Assembly (NCBI GenBank): GCA_039815505.1
Contig: JBCBZE010000248.1
Location: 1 to 5,403 of the forward strand
Direction of reading: 5' to 3'
DNA from: CANLWN01 sp039815505
GTDB taxonomy: Bacteria; Bacteroidota; Bacteroidia; Flavobacteriales; Flavobacteriaceae
Length of the DNA: 5,403 nucleotides
Of this stretch, positions 1-5,403 are shown one piece after another. Below the pieces are notes generated by a model. It saw only the letters and a program-made list of their open reading frames with translations. It was not told the DNA's origin and searched no databases. Both the position numbers and the translations under genes were made by a program. Numbering within the stretch: position 1 is the first letter of the stretch; every line of letters starts with the position of its first letter.

Positions 1-2000
1 AATCTAGACGTTCTTAAATAAAACGTATAAGCCTGTTCCATGCGACCCAGCTTAGCCGCCTGGATACTATGGACGCAAGGTGAAAGTGAAGATTCATGCA
101 CAGTGAAGGGTTCATAAAAATCAAAATGTCTTTCCAATTCTTCCAGCGTAAAATGATCTTCGAACAGATAAAAACCTTGGAGCGTATCCGCTTGTTTAAT
201 ATAAGGAGAGCGTAAAATACGGTCCCAACTCCATTTTTGATTAATGGGTCGTTGTGATTTATCCAAATCAGCGACCGTAATCAATTCCTTATCCAAAAAT
301 CCATCTTGTTGTAAAAAGATATTTTGTTCCTTGGCATACGGAAAATACATAGCATTGGCTACCTCTGACCACATCTCGGTCTCTTGATCCGTAAGTTGAG
401 CATGCCCCACTACCCTTTTATAATCGTCTGGATAACCATCTTTGACTTTTTGCAATTGCTCCAGGGTATAATTAATACACCATTTGGCCAGATAATTGGT
501 ATACCAATTGTTATTCACATTATTTTCATATTCATTGGGTCCTGTTACCCCAAGGATCACATATTTATTTTTCTGTTTGGAAAAAGTTGCTCTTTGGTGC
601 CAGAAACGGGCTATACCGATAAGCACTTCCAGACCCATTTCAGGAATGTAGGTATAATCGCCCGTATATCGGTAATAATTATAAATTGCAAAAGCTATGG
701 CCCCGTTTCGATGAATTTCCTCAAAAGTAATTTCCCATTCGTTGTGGCATTCTTCCCCGTTCATGGTTACCATAGGATAGAGTGCGGCGCCATTGCTAAA
801 ACCAAGCTTCTGGGCATTCTCTATAGCCTTTTCCAAATGGTTGTACCTATACGTCAACAGATTCCTGGCCACTTGTTGGTCCTTGGTTGCCATATAAAAG
901 GGAATACAATAGGCCTCTGTATCCCAATAGGTACTTCCACCATATTTTTCACCCGTAAATCCTTTTGGACCGATATTCAATCTGGAATCTTTACCCAGAT
1001 ATGTGTGGTTCAATTGTAAGATATTAAAACGGATTCCTTGCTGTGCTTTTGCATCACCTTCTATAGTGATATCGCTCATCTCCCAAATCTGGGCCCAAGC
1101 CTGTTTTTGTTTCTCCAACAAACTGTCATAGCCAATGGTCGTAGCTTGCTTTAATACATTTTCTGCCGCACTTATTAAGTCGTTCTTCCCATGGTTTGTG
1201 GAAACGGTATAACCTCCAAACTTGAACAGTGTAATAACCTCACCGGCATCAACGCTATGTTCATAGCTATGATGCGCTTGCATTTCATCCAATTTTGTAG
1301 ATGGTGCTTTATCCAGCATCTCACCTTTGTAGGTTATTCGAGATTCCATAAAGGTACAGGTCGCAAAGTTGGTTTTCATGGTATGTGCCTCAATGAAGGC
1401 CCGATTGCCATCTGAGGTAACACCGGTAGTGTTCCAAAACTTATCGTCCCAATTGGTGTCTTCATTGGTAATACCACTATCCAAATAGGGGTTAAACCGT
1501 ATTGTTACACTTTTATTTAAGGGGGAAACATTGTACTTGATAGCCCCAACCTCGTCCAAATCCAAACTCAGGAACCGAGTAACCTGGACAGAGATTTCGA
1601 TATCATTGGGTAAAACCGCGGTAAAACTACGTTGATACCATCCTTCCTTCATGTTAAGCTCCCTTCTAAAATTGTCTACCCTTTTACAGGTATTTAAATC
1701 CAAGGGGGTATCATTGACAAAGACGTTGATTCCTATCCAACTAGGTGCATTTAGCACTTTCGCAAAATATTCGGGGTATCCATTTTTCCACCAACCTACT
1801 TTGGTTTTATCCGGATAATAGACTCCCGCTATATAACTACCCTGAAAGGTAGGTCCAGAATAGGTTTCTTCAAAATTCGCCCTTTGGCCCATGGCACCAT
1901 TGCCTATACTAAAAAGGCTTTCGGAAGATTTAACGCGTTCCTGATCAAATCCTTCTTCTATAATGGACCACTCATTTGGCTTAATATAATCTTGATTCAT
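1..2000 (-). CDS. mapA: GH65 family phosphorylase, probable maltose phosphorylase (C-terminus cut by window edge)
   Basis: Likely cytoplasmic inverting phosphorylase: maltose + phosphate gives glucose + beta-glucose 1-phosphate. The frame is open from the ATG at 2000 to the left edge, 666 codons with no stop or frameshift. Family members are about 750-780 residues, so roughly 100 C-terminal residues, mainly the small beta-sheet domain, lie outside. Visible landmarks are SIGNGAMGQR (31-40) in the N-terminal beta-sandwich, GGSTYWDTEAY (W359, D360) at the entry of the (alpha/alpha)6 barrel, ECHNEWEITFEEIHR (H419, E421), TGPNEYENNVNNNWYTN with E490, and HESSLSP (635-641), probably the phosphate loop. 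By comparison with the Lactobacillus brevis enzyme (catalytic Glu487), E490 is the general acid. The His-x-Glu pair in the acceptor loop matches maltose phosphorylases, arguing against trehalose or kojibiose specificity, but this is from memory of the family. No signal peptide is seen. The start overlaps the pgmB stop by 4 bp, and the pairing with a beta-phosphoglucomutase supports phosphorolysis rather than hydrolysis. Family assignment is very sure, substrate fairly sure. Confidence 0.93.
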   Translation of the reverse strand, partial: MNQDYIKPNEWSIIEEGFDQERVKSSESLFSIGNGAMGQRANFEETYSGPTFQGSYIAGVYYPDKTKVGWWKNGYPEYFAKVLNAPSWIGINVFVNDTPLDLNTCKRVDNFRRELNMKEGWYQRSFTAVLPNDIEISVQVTRFLSLDLDEVGAIKYNVSPLNKSVTIRFNPYLDSGITNEDTNWDDKFWNTTGVTSDGNRAFIEAHTMKTNFATCTFMESRITYKGEMLDKAPSTKLDEMQAHHSYEHSVDAGEVITLFKFGGYTVSTNHGKNDLISAAENVLKQATTIGYDSLLEKQKQAWAQIWEMSDITIEGDAKAQQGIRFNILQLNHTYLGKDSRLNIGPKGFTGEKYGGSTYWDTEAYCIPFYMATKDQQVARNLLTYRYNHLEKAIENAQKLGFSNGAALYPMVTMNGEECHNEWEITFEEIHRNGAIAFAIYNYYRYTGDYTYIPEMGLEVLIGIARFWHQRATFSKQKNKYVILGVTGPNEYENNVNNNWYTNYLAKWCINYTLEQLQKVKDGYPDDYKRVVGHAQLTDQETEMWSEVANAMYFPYAKEQNIFLQQDGFLDKELITVADLDKSQRPINQKWSWDRILRSPYIKQADTLQGFYLFEDHFTLEELERHFDFYEPFTVHESSLSPCVHSIQAAKLGRMEQAYTFYLRTSR

Positions 2001-2659
2001 TGTAATTGGTGGGTTAATTGTTCAATAAATTTCAAACTTATTTCCGTAAAATCCTTAAAATTATATTGTGCATGGGACAGAACGTTTTTTTCTCCTATTC
2101 CTATACTTATCATGCCTGCCCTGTTGGCCGCTTCTATTCCTGCTACTGCATCTTCAAAAACAGTACAATTTTCAGGGCTAACGCTTAATTGGTCAGCGGC
2201 AATTAGAAATACCTCTGGATCAGGTTTGGCCTTAGTTACCGCATTGCCATCCACAATAGCATCAAAATAAGTCAATAACTTCACCTTTTCCAAAATAGGC
2301 CGCGCATTTTTACTAGCGGATCCCAAGGCCATAGGAATATTTTTACTCTTTAGATAATGTAAGACTTTGGGAACGTCCGGAAGAATCTCGGATTCATCCA
2401 TTTTTTCGATGTAGGACAGATAGTCCTCGTTCTTTTCGATCAACCAAGCATCAAATTGCTGTTGGGATACGGTTATGCCTCCAATTTCCAATAAAATCTC
2501 CAAGCATCTTCTGCGACTTACCCCCTTAAAGTCCTCGTTCTGTTCTTCCGTGAATTCAAATCCTAAATGATTTGCCAATTTCTTCCAAGCTAAATAGTGA
2601 TACTTGGCGGTATCCACAATGACGCCATCCAAATCGAATATAAATCCGGTTTTATCCAT
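1997..2659 (-). CDS. pgmB: Beta-phosphoglucomutase (HAD superfamily)
   Basis: Cytoplasmic enzyme that converts beta-D-glucose 1-phosphate to glucose 6-phosphate through a beta-glucose 1,6-bisphosphate intermediate, passing the phosphorylase product to glycolysis. The 220-residue length is normal for the family. HAD motif I is FDLDGVIVDTAKYH, with nucleophile D9, acid/base D11 and cap-side H21. R49 in KGVSRRR is the cap-domain phosphate-binding Arg. Motif II is GSASKNA (S114, S116, K117, N118), motif III is K145 in KAKPDPE, and motif IV is FED (E169, D170) for Mg2+. These line up almost number for number with the Lactococcus lactis enzyme (D8, D10, H20, R49, S114, K145, E169, D170), so all key residues are present. 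The helical cap occupies about residues 17-90. It lies 30 bp after the lacI-type gene, and its TGA overlaps the ATG of the GH65 gene, suggesting translational coupling. No Shine-Dalgarno sequence is seen upstream, which is usual for Bacteroidota. A generic HAD phosphatase is the only alternative and is unlikely. Confidence 0.95.
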   Translation of the reverse strand: MDKTGFIFDLDGVIVDTAKYHYLAWKKLANHLGFEFTEEQNEDFKGVSRRRCLEILLEIGGITVSQQQFDAWLIEKNEDYLSYIEKMDESEILPDVPKVLHYLKSKNIPMALGSASKNARPILEKVKLLTYFDAIVDGNAVTKAKPDPEVFLIAADQLSVSPENCTVFEDAVAGIEAANRAGMISIGIGEKNVLSHAQYNFKDFTEISLKFIEQLTHQLQ

Positions 2660-2689
2660 AATTAATAAATGTTGTATCGTAAAATTAAA

Positions 2690-3709
2690 TTAATTGATTG
2701 TAGATTCCCTTTCCATCAGGGTAGCTTTTAAAACTTGTGTCTTAAATTGCTCTTCATCTGTCTCTCCCTCCACTTTTTCAATAAGCATCTGGGCGGCTAT
2801 TTCCCCCATTTGTTCGCCGTGCTGTGCAATGGCCGTTAAACCGGGATTGGCATATTTGGAGAGAATACCGTCCGTAAATCCTATAAAAGAAACATCTTCG
2901 GGAACTTTAAGGCCTCTCTTTTTAATAAGTCTCATACTATGAACGGCGAATATTTCATTGACACATAAAACGGCATCAATTTTTTCTCTATCAAAAAACG
3001 CGTTGACCGCATCGTCATCGACTTCCATATCGGGCAGTTCCAAAATCAAATCTTCATCAATCTTCATCCCATTGTCCCTAAGTGCCTGTCTATAACCCTC
3101 GCCTCTCTCCCTGCTTACACTAAAATAATCCTCGGTCGTAATAAGGGCTATTCTTTTTCTGCCGTTATCGATCAACTTTTTAACCGCGGAGTACGCACCT
3201 TCCTTGTCATTTATAATAACCTTATCGCACTGCACTTCATCGGTGACCCGATCAAAGAGCACCAAAGGTATACCTTGTTCCGTAACCTCCTTTAAATGAT
3301 TGTAATCCTTTTTTTGCTGGGTACCTGCGGACAGGGCCATAATAAAGCCGTCAATACTACCATTGGCCAGCATTTCCATATTAATGACCTCCTTGTCAAA
3401 GGATTCATCGGAAACACATACGATTACATTATACCCTTTGGCATTTGCAAATTTTTCTATCCCCCTGATTACGGTAGTGAAAAAATAATGTACGATATCA
3501 GGGATCACCACCCCGATATTTTTGGTTCGCTTGTTCTTTAGACTTATGGCTATATTATTGGGCTTGTAGTTGTAGAGCTTGGCAAAAGCTTGAATTTTCT
3601 CTTTGGTATCCCTACTAATTTCCTCGCTATTTTTAAGCGCCTTGGAAACCGTGGAAATGGAAACTTCCAATTCACGGGCAATATGCTTAAGGGTTATTTT
3701 TCTTTTCAA
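2690..3709 (-). CDS. LacI-family transcriptional regulator, probable local maltose/alpha-glucan regulator
   Basis: Sugar-responsive DNA-binding protein of 339 residues, a full-length LacI/GalR member. The N-terminal helix-turn-helix spans about residues 5-25 (ITLKHIARELEVSISTVSKAL). The hinge helix is about 50-61 and contains L57, the position that in this family inserts into a central CpG of the operator. The periplasmic-binding-protein-like effector domain runs from about 64 to the end, with NIGVVIP (64-70), LFDR (151-154), RERGEGYRQAL (200-210), CVNEIFAVHSMRLIKKRGLKVPEDVSFIGF in the C-terminal lobe (249-278) and FTDG where many homologues have FDD. The start is TTG at 3709: it gives the classic family N-terminus, and the only upstream in-frame ATG is closed by a stop two codons later. 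It is first in the minus-strand operon with pgmB and the GH65 gene, and divergent from the susC-like gene, so it probably controls both units. Whether it represses or activates, and the inducer (maltose is likely), cannot be read from the sequence. Confidence 0.93.
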   Translation of the reverse strand: MKRKITLKHIARELEVSISTVSKALKNSEEISRDTKEKIQAFAKLYNYKPNNIAISLKNKRTKNIGVVIPDIVHYFFTTVIRGIEKFANAKGYNVIVCVSDESFDKEVINMEMLANGSIDGFIMALSAGTQQKKDYNHLKEVTEQGIPLVLFDRVTDEVQCDKVIINDKEGAYSAVKKLIDNGRKRIALITTEDYFSVSRERGEGYRQALRDNGMKIDEDLILELPDMEVDDDAVNAFFDREKIDAVLCVNEIFAVHSMRLIKKRGLKVPEDVSFIGFTDGILSKYANPGLTAIAQHGEQMGEIAAQMLIEKVEGETDEEQFKTQVLKATLMERESTIN

Positions 3710-3761
3710 GTTTTAGTTCATTTGATTAATTGATTCCTCTAAAAAAGGAAAATTAAGTATT

Positions 3762-3792
3762 AAAAAAACAATACGTGTAAAATTGTTTTTTT
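3762..3792. repeat. Inverted repeat, 11-bp perfect arms with 9-bp spacer
   Basis: The left arm AAAAAAACAAT (3762-3772) is the exact reverse complement of the right arm ATTGTTTTTTT (3782-3792), with the spacer ACGTGTAAA between them. The T run continues to 3794. It lies 53 bp upstream of the TTG start of the lacI-type gene. It could be a regulator-binding site, a hairpin in the leader of the minus-strand operon, or a weak AT-rich structure that separates the two units. The stem has a single G-C pair per arm, so it would be a poor intrinsic terminator. The arms are low-complexity, and chance in AT-rich DNA is not excluded. Confidence 0.55.
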
Positions 3793-3872
3793 TTAACAAC
3801 AAAAGGAAGCGTTGATAATAATATGACATAGAATCATTGGAAAAGTTAAGATTTATATAAAATAAAAAATAC

Positions 3873-3880
3873 TATATTTG
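3873..3880 (+). promoter_or_regulatory. Candidate Bacteroidota -7 promoter box for the susC-like gene
   Basis: TATATTTG matches the Bacteroidota primary-sigma -7 consensus TAnnTTTG exactly. No good TTTG -33 element sits 19-21 bp upstream; the closest is TTTA at 3852-3855 with a 17-bp spacer. A weak -33 would fit a promoter that needs an activator. Transcription would start near 3887, leaving an untranslated leader of about 200 nt before the ATG at 4094. A near-match TATGTTTA at 4046-4053 is a weaker alternative closer to the gene. Confidence 0.45.
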
Positions 3881-3945
3881 CTTGGATGATTGTTGAATTT
3901 CACATTTTAATCGAGATATATTAAGGATACCATAATTTACGGAAC

Positions 3946-3971
3946 AATAGTTTGCGAGTCTACTATTTTTT
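3946..3971 (+). promoter_or_regulatory. Weak hairpin followed by T6 in the susC leader, possible attenuator
   Basis: The arms AATAGT (3946-3951) and ACTATT (3962-3967) are perfect reverse complements around a 10-nt loop. A run of six Ts (3966-3971) overlaps the end of the right arm. The shape recalls an intrinsic terminator inside the presumed leader of the susC-like gene, but the 6-bp stem has only one G-C pair and would be unstable alone. It is listed as a possible leader structure only. Confidence 0.2.
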
Positions 3972-3984
3972 AAAAGTTATTAAC

Positions 3985-4000
3985 ACGAAACCGTTTTCGT
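3985..4000. promoter_or_regulatory. Candidate LacI-family operator, CG-centred palindrome
   Basis: ACGAAACCGTTTTCGT agrees with its own reverse complement at 14 of 16 positions, with a central CG at 3992-3993. This is the usual form of LacI/GalR-family operators: an even palindrome around CpG, with A-rich then T-rich half sites. A LacI-family gene with a normal hinge Leu lies just across the intergenic region, making this the best candidate binding site seen. It lies 93 bp before the susC-like ATG and about 100 bp downstream of the predicted -7 box. That would suit a roadblock, or an upstream activating site for a closer unseen promoter. As RNA it could also form a 6-bp stem with a CCGU loop, extended by AAC/GUU with a bulged A. 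Confidence 0.5.
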
Positions 4001-4093
4001 AGTTCTTAATATATACGATACAAAGAAATTAACAATTTTTTTACATATGTTTAAACCTTGAATTAAAATTAACTAAACTTAAATTAATTATTT

Positions 4094-5403
4094 ATGAAGA
4101 TTACGCTACTAAAAAGCTTTCTACTTGTTGGAGTATTTTTATGCTTCGGACTGGTAAAAGCTCAAGAAGTGTCAGGTACGGTTTCTGATGCAAGCGGTCC
4201 TCTGCCCGGGGCCAGTGTTGTTGTTAAGGGAACTACCAATGGTACACAAACAGACTTTGATGGTAATTATACCCTAAGTGATGTGGGCAGTGACGCAGTA
4301 TTGGTTTTTAGTTACATTGGATTCAGCTCTCAGGAAATTGCTGTTAATGGTCAAACGACCATTAATGTAACGTTACAAGAAAGTGCTGATGAATTGGATG
4401 AAGTTGTAGTTGTTGGTTATGGTACACAAACCAGAAGAACATCTGTTGGTGCCGTGGAGAGTGTAAAAGCTGAGGAGTTCAACAAAGGCGTTATCGTAAA
4501 TCCACAACAATTGATCCAAGGTAAAACGGCCGGTGTTCAAATTTCTGCAACCACTGGTGAACCAGGGGCCGCGGTAAATGTCAGAATTCGTGGTACAGCT
4601 TCGGTTAGATCTAACAACAACCCGCTTTATGTAGTGGATGGTGTTCCGCTAAATGGTGGAAATACATCTGGTGTAAGTGGTGGTGGTAATACGGACATTG
4701 GTACAGGTGCCGCACTTGACCCGTTAAGTTTCTTAAACCCTAATGATATAGCAAGTATCGACATTTTAAAAGATGCCTCAGCTACTGCAATATACGGTTC
4801 TAGAGGTGCTAATGGTGTAGTTCTTATTACAACTAAAAGCGGCGTCTCTGGAAGGAGCGTATTGGAATTTTCTTCTACTATCTCTGTGGGCTATGTCCCT
4901 AATCAGCTAGACGTTTTGTCCGTAGATCAGTTTTTGCAAGCGCAAGTAGACTTGGGCGGTGTAGCTTCCGATTTTGATTTTGGAGCCAGAAACCAATGGC
5001 AAGATGAAATTTATAGAACTTCGTTTACCCAGAACTACAACCTTTCCTACGGGGGCGGTAATGAGAACGGTAACTTTAGATTATCTTTTGGATATCAAGA
5101 CCAAGAGGGTGAAGTGGAAGACAGTACCTTTGATAGGTTAACGGCAAGGTTCAATGCCACTCAGCGTTTCTTTGATGATAAACTTAAATTGTCCACTCAG
5201 GCAACCATTTCCAATATTGAAGCACAGAGACCTCCAATTGCGGATAATCCAAATGCAAGAGGGGATTTGTTGGCTACCACATGGGCTTTTAATCCAACGC
5301 AGCCTATATTCTTGGAAGATGGTAGTTTTAACCAGCCAACGTTTGAAACGCGTAACCCTGTGGCCGTATTGGGACTTACAAGAAACATTTCCAGTACGTT
5401 AAG
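4094..5403 (+). CDS. SusC-like TonB-dependent outer-membrane transporter (N-terminal part; cut by window edge)
   Basis: Outer-membrane receptor of the SusC/RagA type that imports glycans, here probably malto-oligosaccharides, using TonB/ExbBD energy together with a SusD lipoprotein. The ATG at 4094 gives 436 open codons to the right edge; family members are about 1000 residues, so over half the barrel is missing. Residues 1-23 form a signal peptide: K2 and K7 flank a hydrophobic core, with probable cleavage at VKA-Q. Residues about 25-97 are the carboxypeptidase-D-regulatory-like beta-sandwich (GTVSDASGPLPGASVVVKGT, then DFDGNYTL and FSYIGF). The TonB-box region is DEVVVVGYGTQ (102-112). The plug follows, with LIQGKTAGVQI, VRIRGTASV, NPLYVVDGVPLN, and the SusC/RagA signature SATAIYGSRGANGVVLITTK (229-248). 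Barrel strands begin after about residue 255. The usual partner susD should follow just beyond the window. Substrate is inferred only from the adjacent GH65, pgmB and lacI-type genes. No Shine-Dalgarno is seen. Confidence 0.95.
   Translation, partial: MKITLLKSFLLVGVFLCFGLVKAQEVSGTVSDASGPLPGASVVVKGTTNGTQTDFDGNYTLSDVGSDAVLVFSYIGFSSQEIAVNGQTTINVTLQESADELDEVVVVGYGTQTRRTSVGAVESVKAEEFNKGVIVNPQQLIQGKTAGVQISATTGEPGAAVNVRIRGTASVRSNNNPLYVVDGVPLNGGNTSGVSGGGNTDIGTGAALDPLSFLNPNDIASIDILKDASATAIYGSRGANGVVLITTKSGVSGRSVLEFSSTISVGYVPNQLDVLSVDQFLQAQVDLGGVASDFDFGARNQWQDEIYRTSFTQNYNLSYGGGNENGNFRLSFGYQDQEGEVEDSTFDRLTARFNATQRFFDDKLKLSTQATISNIEAQRPPIADNPNARGDLLATTWAFNPTQPIFLEDGSFNQPTFETRNPVAVLGLTRNISSTL

Larger units (their letters stand above)
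3710..4093. other. Divergent intergenic regulatory region between lacI-type gene and susC-like gene
   Basis: This 384-bp, very AT-rich stretch separates two divergent transcription units and carries no convincing gene. It contains an 11-bp-arm inverted repeat (3762-3792), a plus-strand -7-like box (3873-3880), a weak hairpin followed by six Ts (3946-3971), and a CG-centred near-palindrome (3985-4000). I found no confident minus-strand promoter for the lacI-type gene: CAAAAGGA at 3800-3807 reads on the minus strand as a one-mismatch TAnnTTTG, but no matching -33 element lies at the right distance. Neither flanking gene has a Shine-Dalgarno sequence; an A/T-rich leader before the start is common in Bacteroidota. 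Confidence 0.8.

Noticed and set aside
494..509. Perfect 16-bp palindrome AATTGGTATACCAATT
   Set aside because: It lies inside the GH65 gene and encodes the conserved NWYTN stretch next to the catalytic Glu; the codons for those residues explain it.
384..1019. Plus-strand open frame of 211 codons with hydrophobic stretches
   Set aside because: It is an exact antisense shadow of the GH65 catalytic domain, codon-in-register with it; its residues show no family pattern while the minus strand carries all GH65 motifs.
1191..2270. Plus-strand open frames at 1191-1415 and 1884-2270
   Set aside because: Both are antisense to the clearly conserved GH65 and pgmB genes and have no recognisable domain.
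2694..3541. Plus-strand open frames at 2694-2942 and 3296-3541
   Set aside because: Both are antisense to the LacI-family regulator and show no family features.
2689..3735. Identical 11-mer ATTAATTGATT at 2689-2699 and 3725-3735, flanking the regulator gene
   Set aside because: It is pure low-complexity AT-rich sequence, and one copy contains the gene's last codons and stop; there is no sign of a mobile element between the copies.
5154..5402. Open frames on both strands near the right edge (5154-5402 plus, 5197-5388 minus)
   Set aside because: Both overlap the beta-barrel part of the susC-like gene, whose own frame is continuous and has family motifs.

Overview
The window looks like part of a maltose / alpha-glucan utilisation locus (polysaccharide-utilisation type) from a marine-type Flavobacteriia member of the Bacteroidota. 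The evidence is a SusC-like TonB-dependent transporter with a typical flavobacterial N-terminus, an AT-rich intergenic region with a Bacteroidota-type -7 box (TAnnTTTG), and no Shine-Dalgarno sequences at the starts. The genus cannot be fixed from the sequence alone.

Layout. On the minus strand, read right to left, are a LacI-family regulator (2690-3709, TTG start), a beta-phosphoglucomutase (1997-2659, pgmB) and a GH65 phosphorylase, most probably maltose phosphorylase (2000 down to the left edge, C-terminus missing). They are tightly packed: a 30-bp gap, then a 4-bp ATGA overlap, so they probably form one operon. A 384-bp gene-free region (3710-4093) follows. It holds a candidate plus-strand promoter, a CG-centred palindrome that resembles a LacI-family operator, and two further inverted repeats. 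On the plus strand a SusC-like outer-membrane receptor begins at 4094 and runs off the right edge after 436 codons.

How it works together (inference from families). The SusC-like protein, with a SusD partner expected just beyond the right edge, would import malto-oligosaccharides across the outer membrane using TonB energy. In the cytoplasm the GH65 enzyme would split maltose with phosphate into glucose and beta-glucose 1-phosphate. PgmB turns the latter into glucose 6-phosphate for glycolysis, saving one ATP. The LacI-family protein is the obvious candidate to sense the sugar and control both divergent units. The inner-membrane sugar transporter, SusD/E and GH13 enzymes usual in such loci are not in the window.

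I found no RNA gene, mobile element or CRISPR array. The system is a recognisable type rather than a new one; the points most worth a second look are the regulatory sites in the divergent intergenic region.
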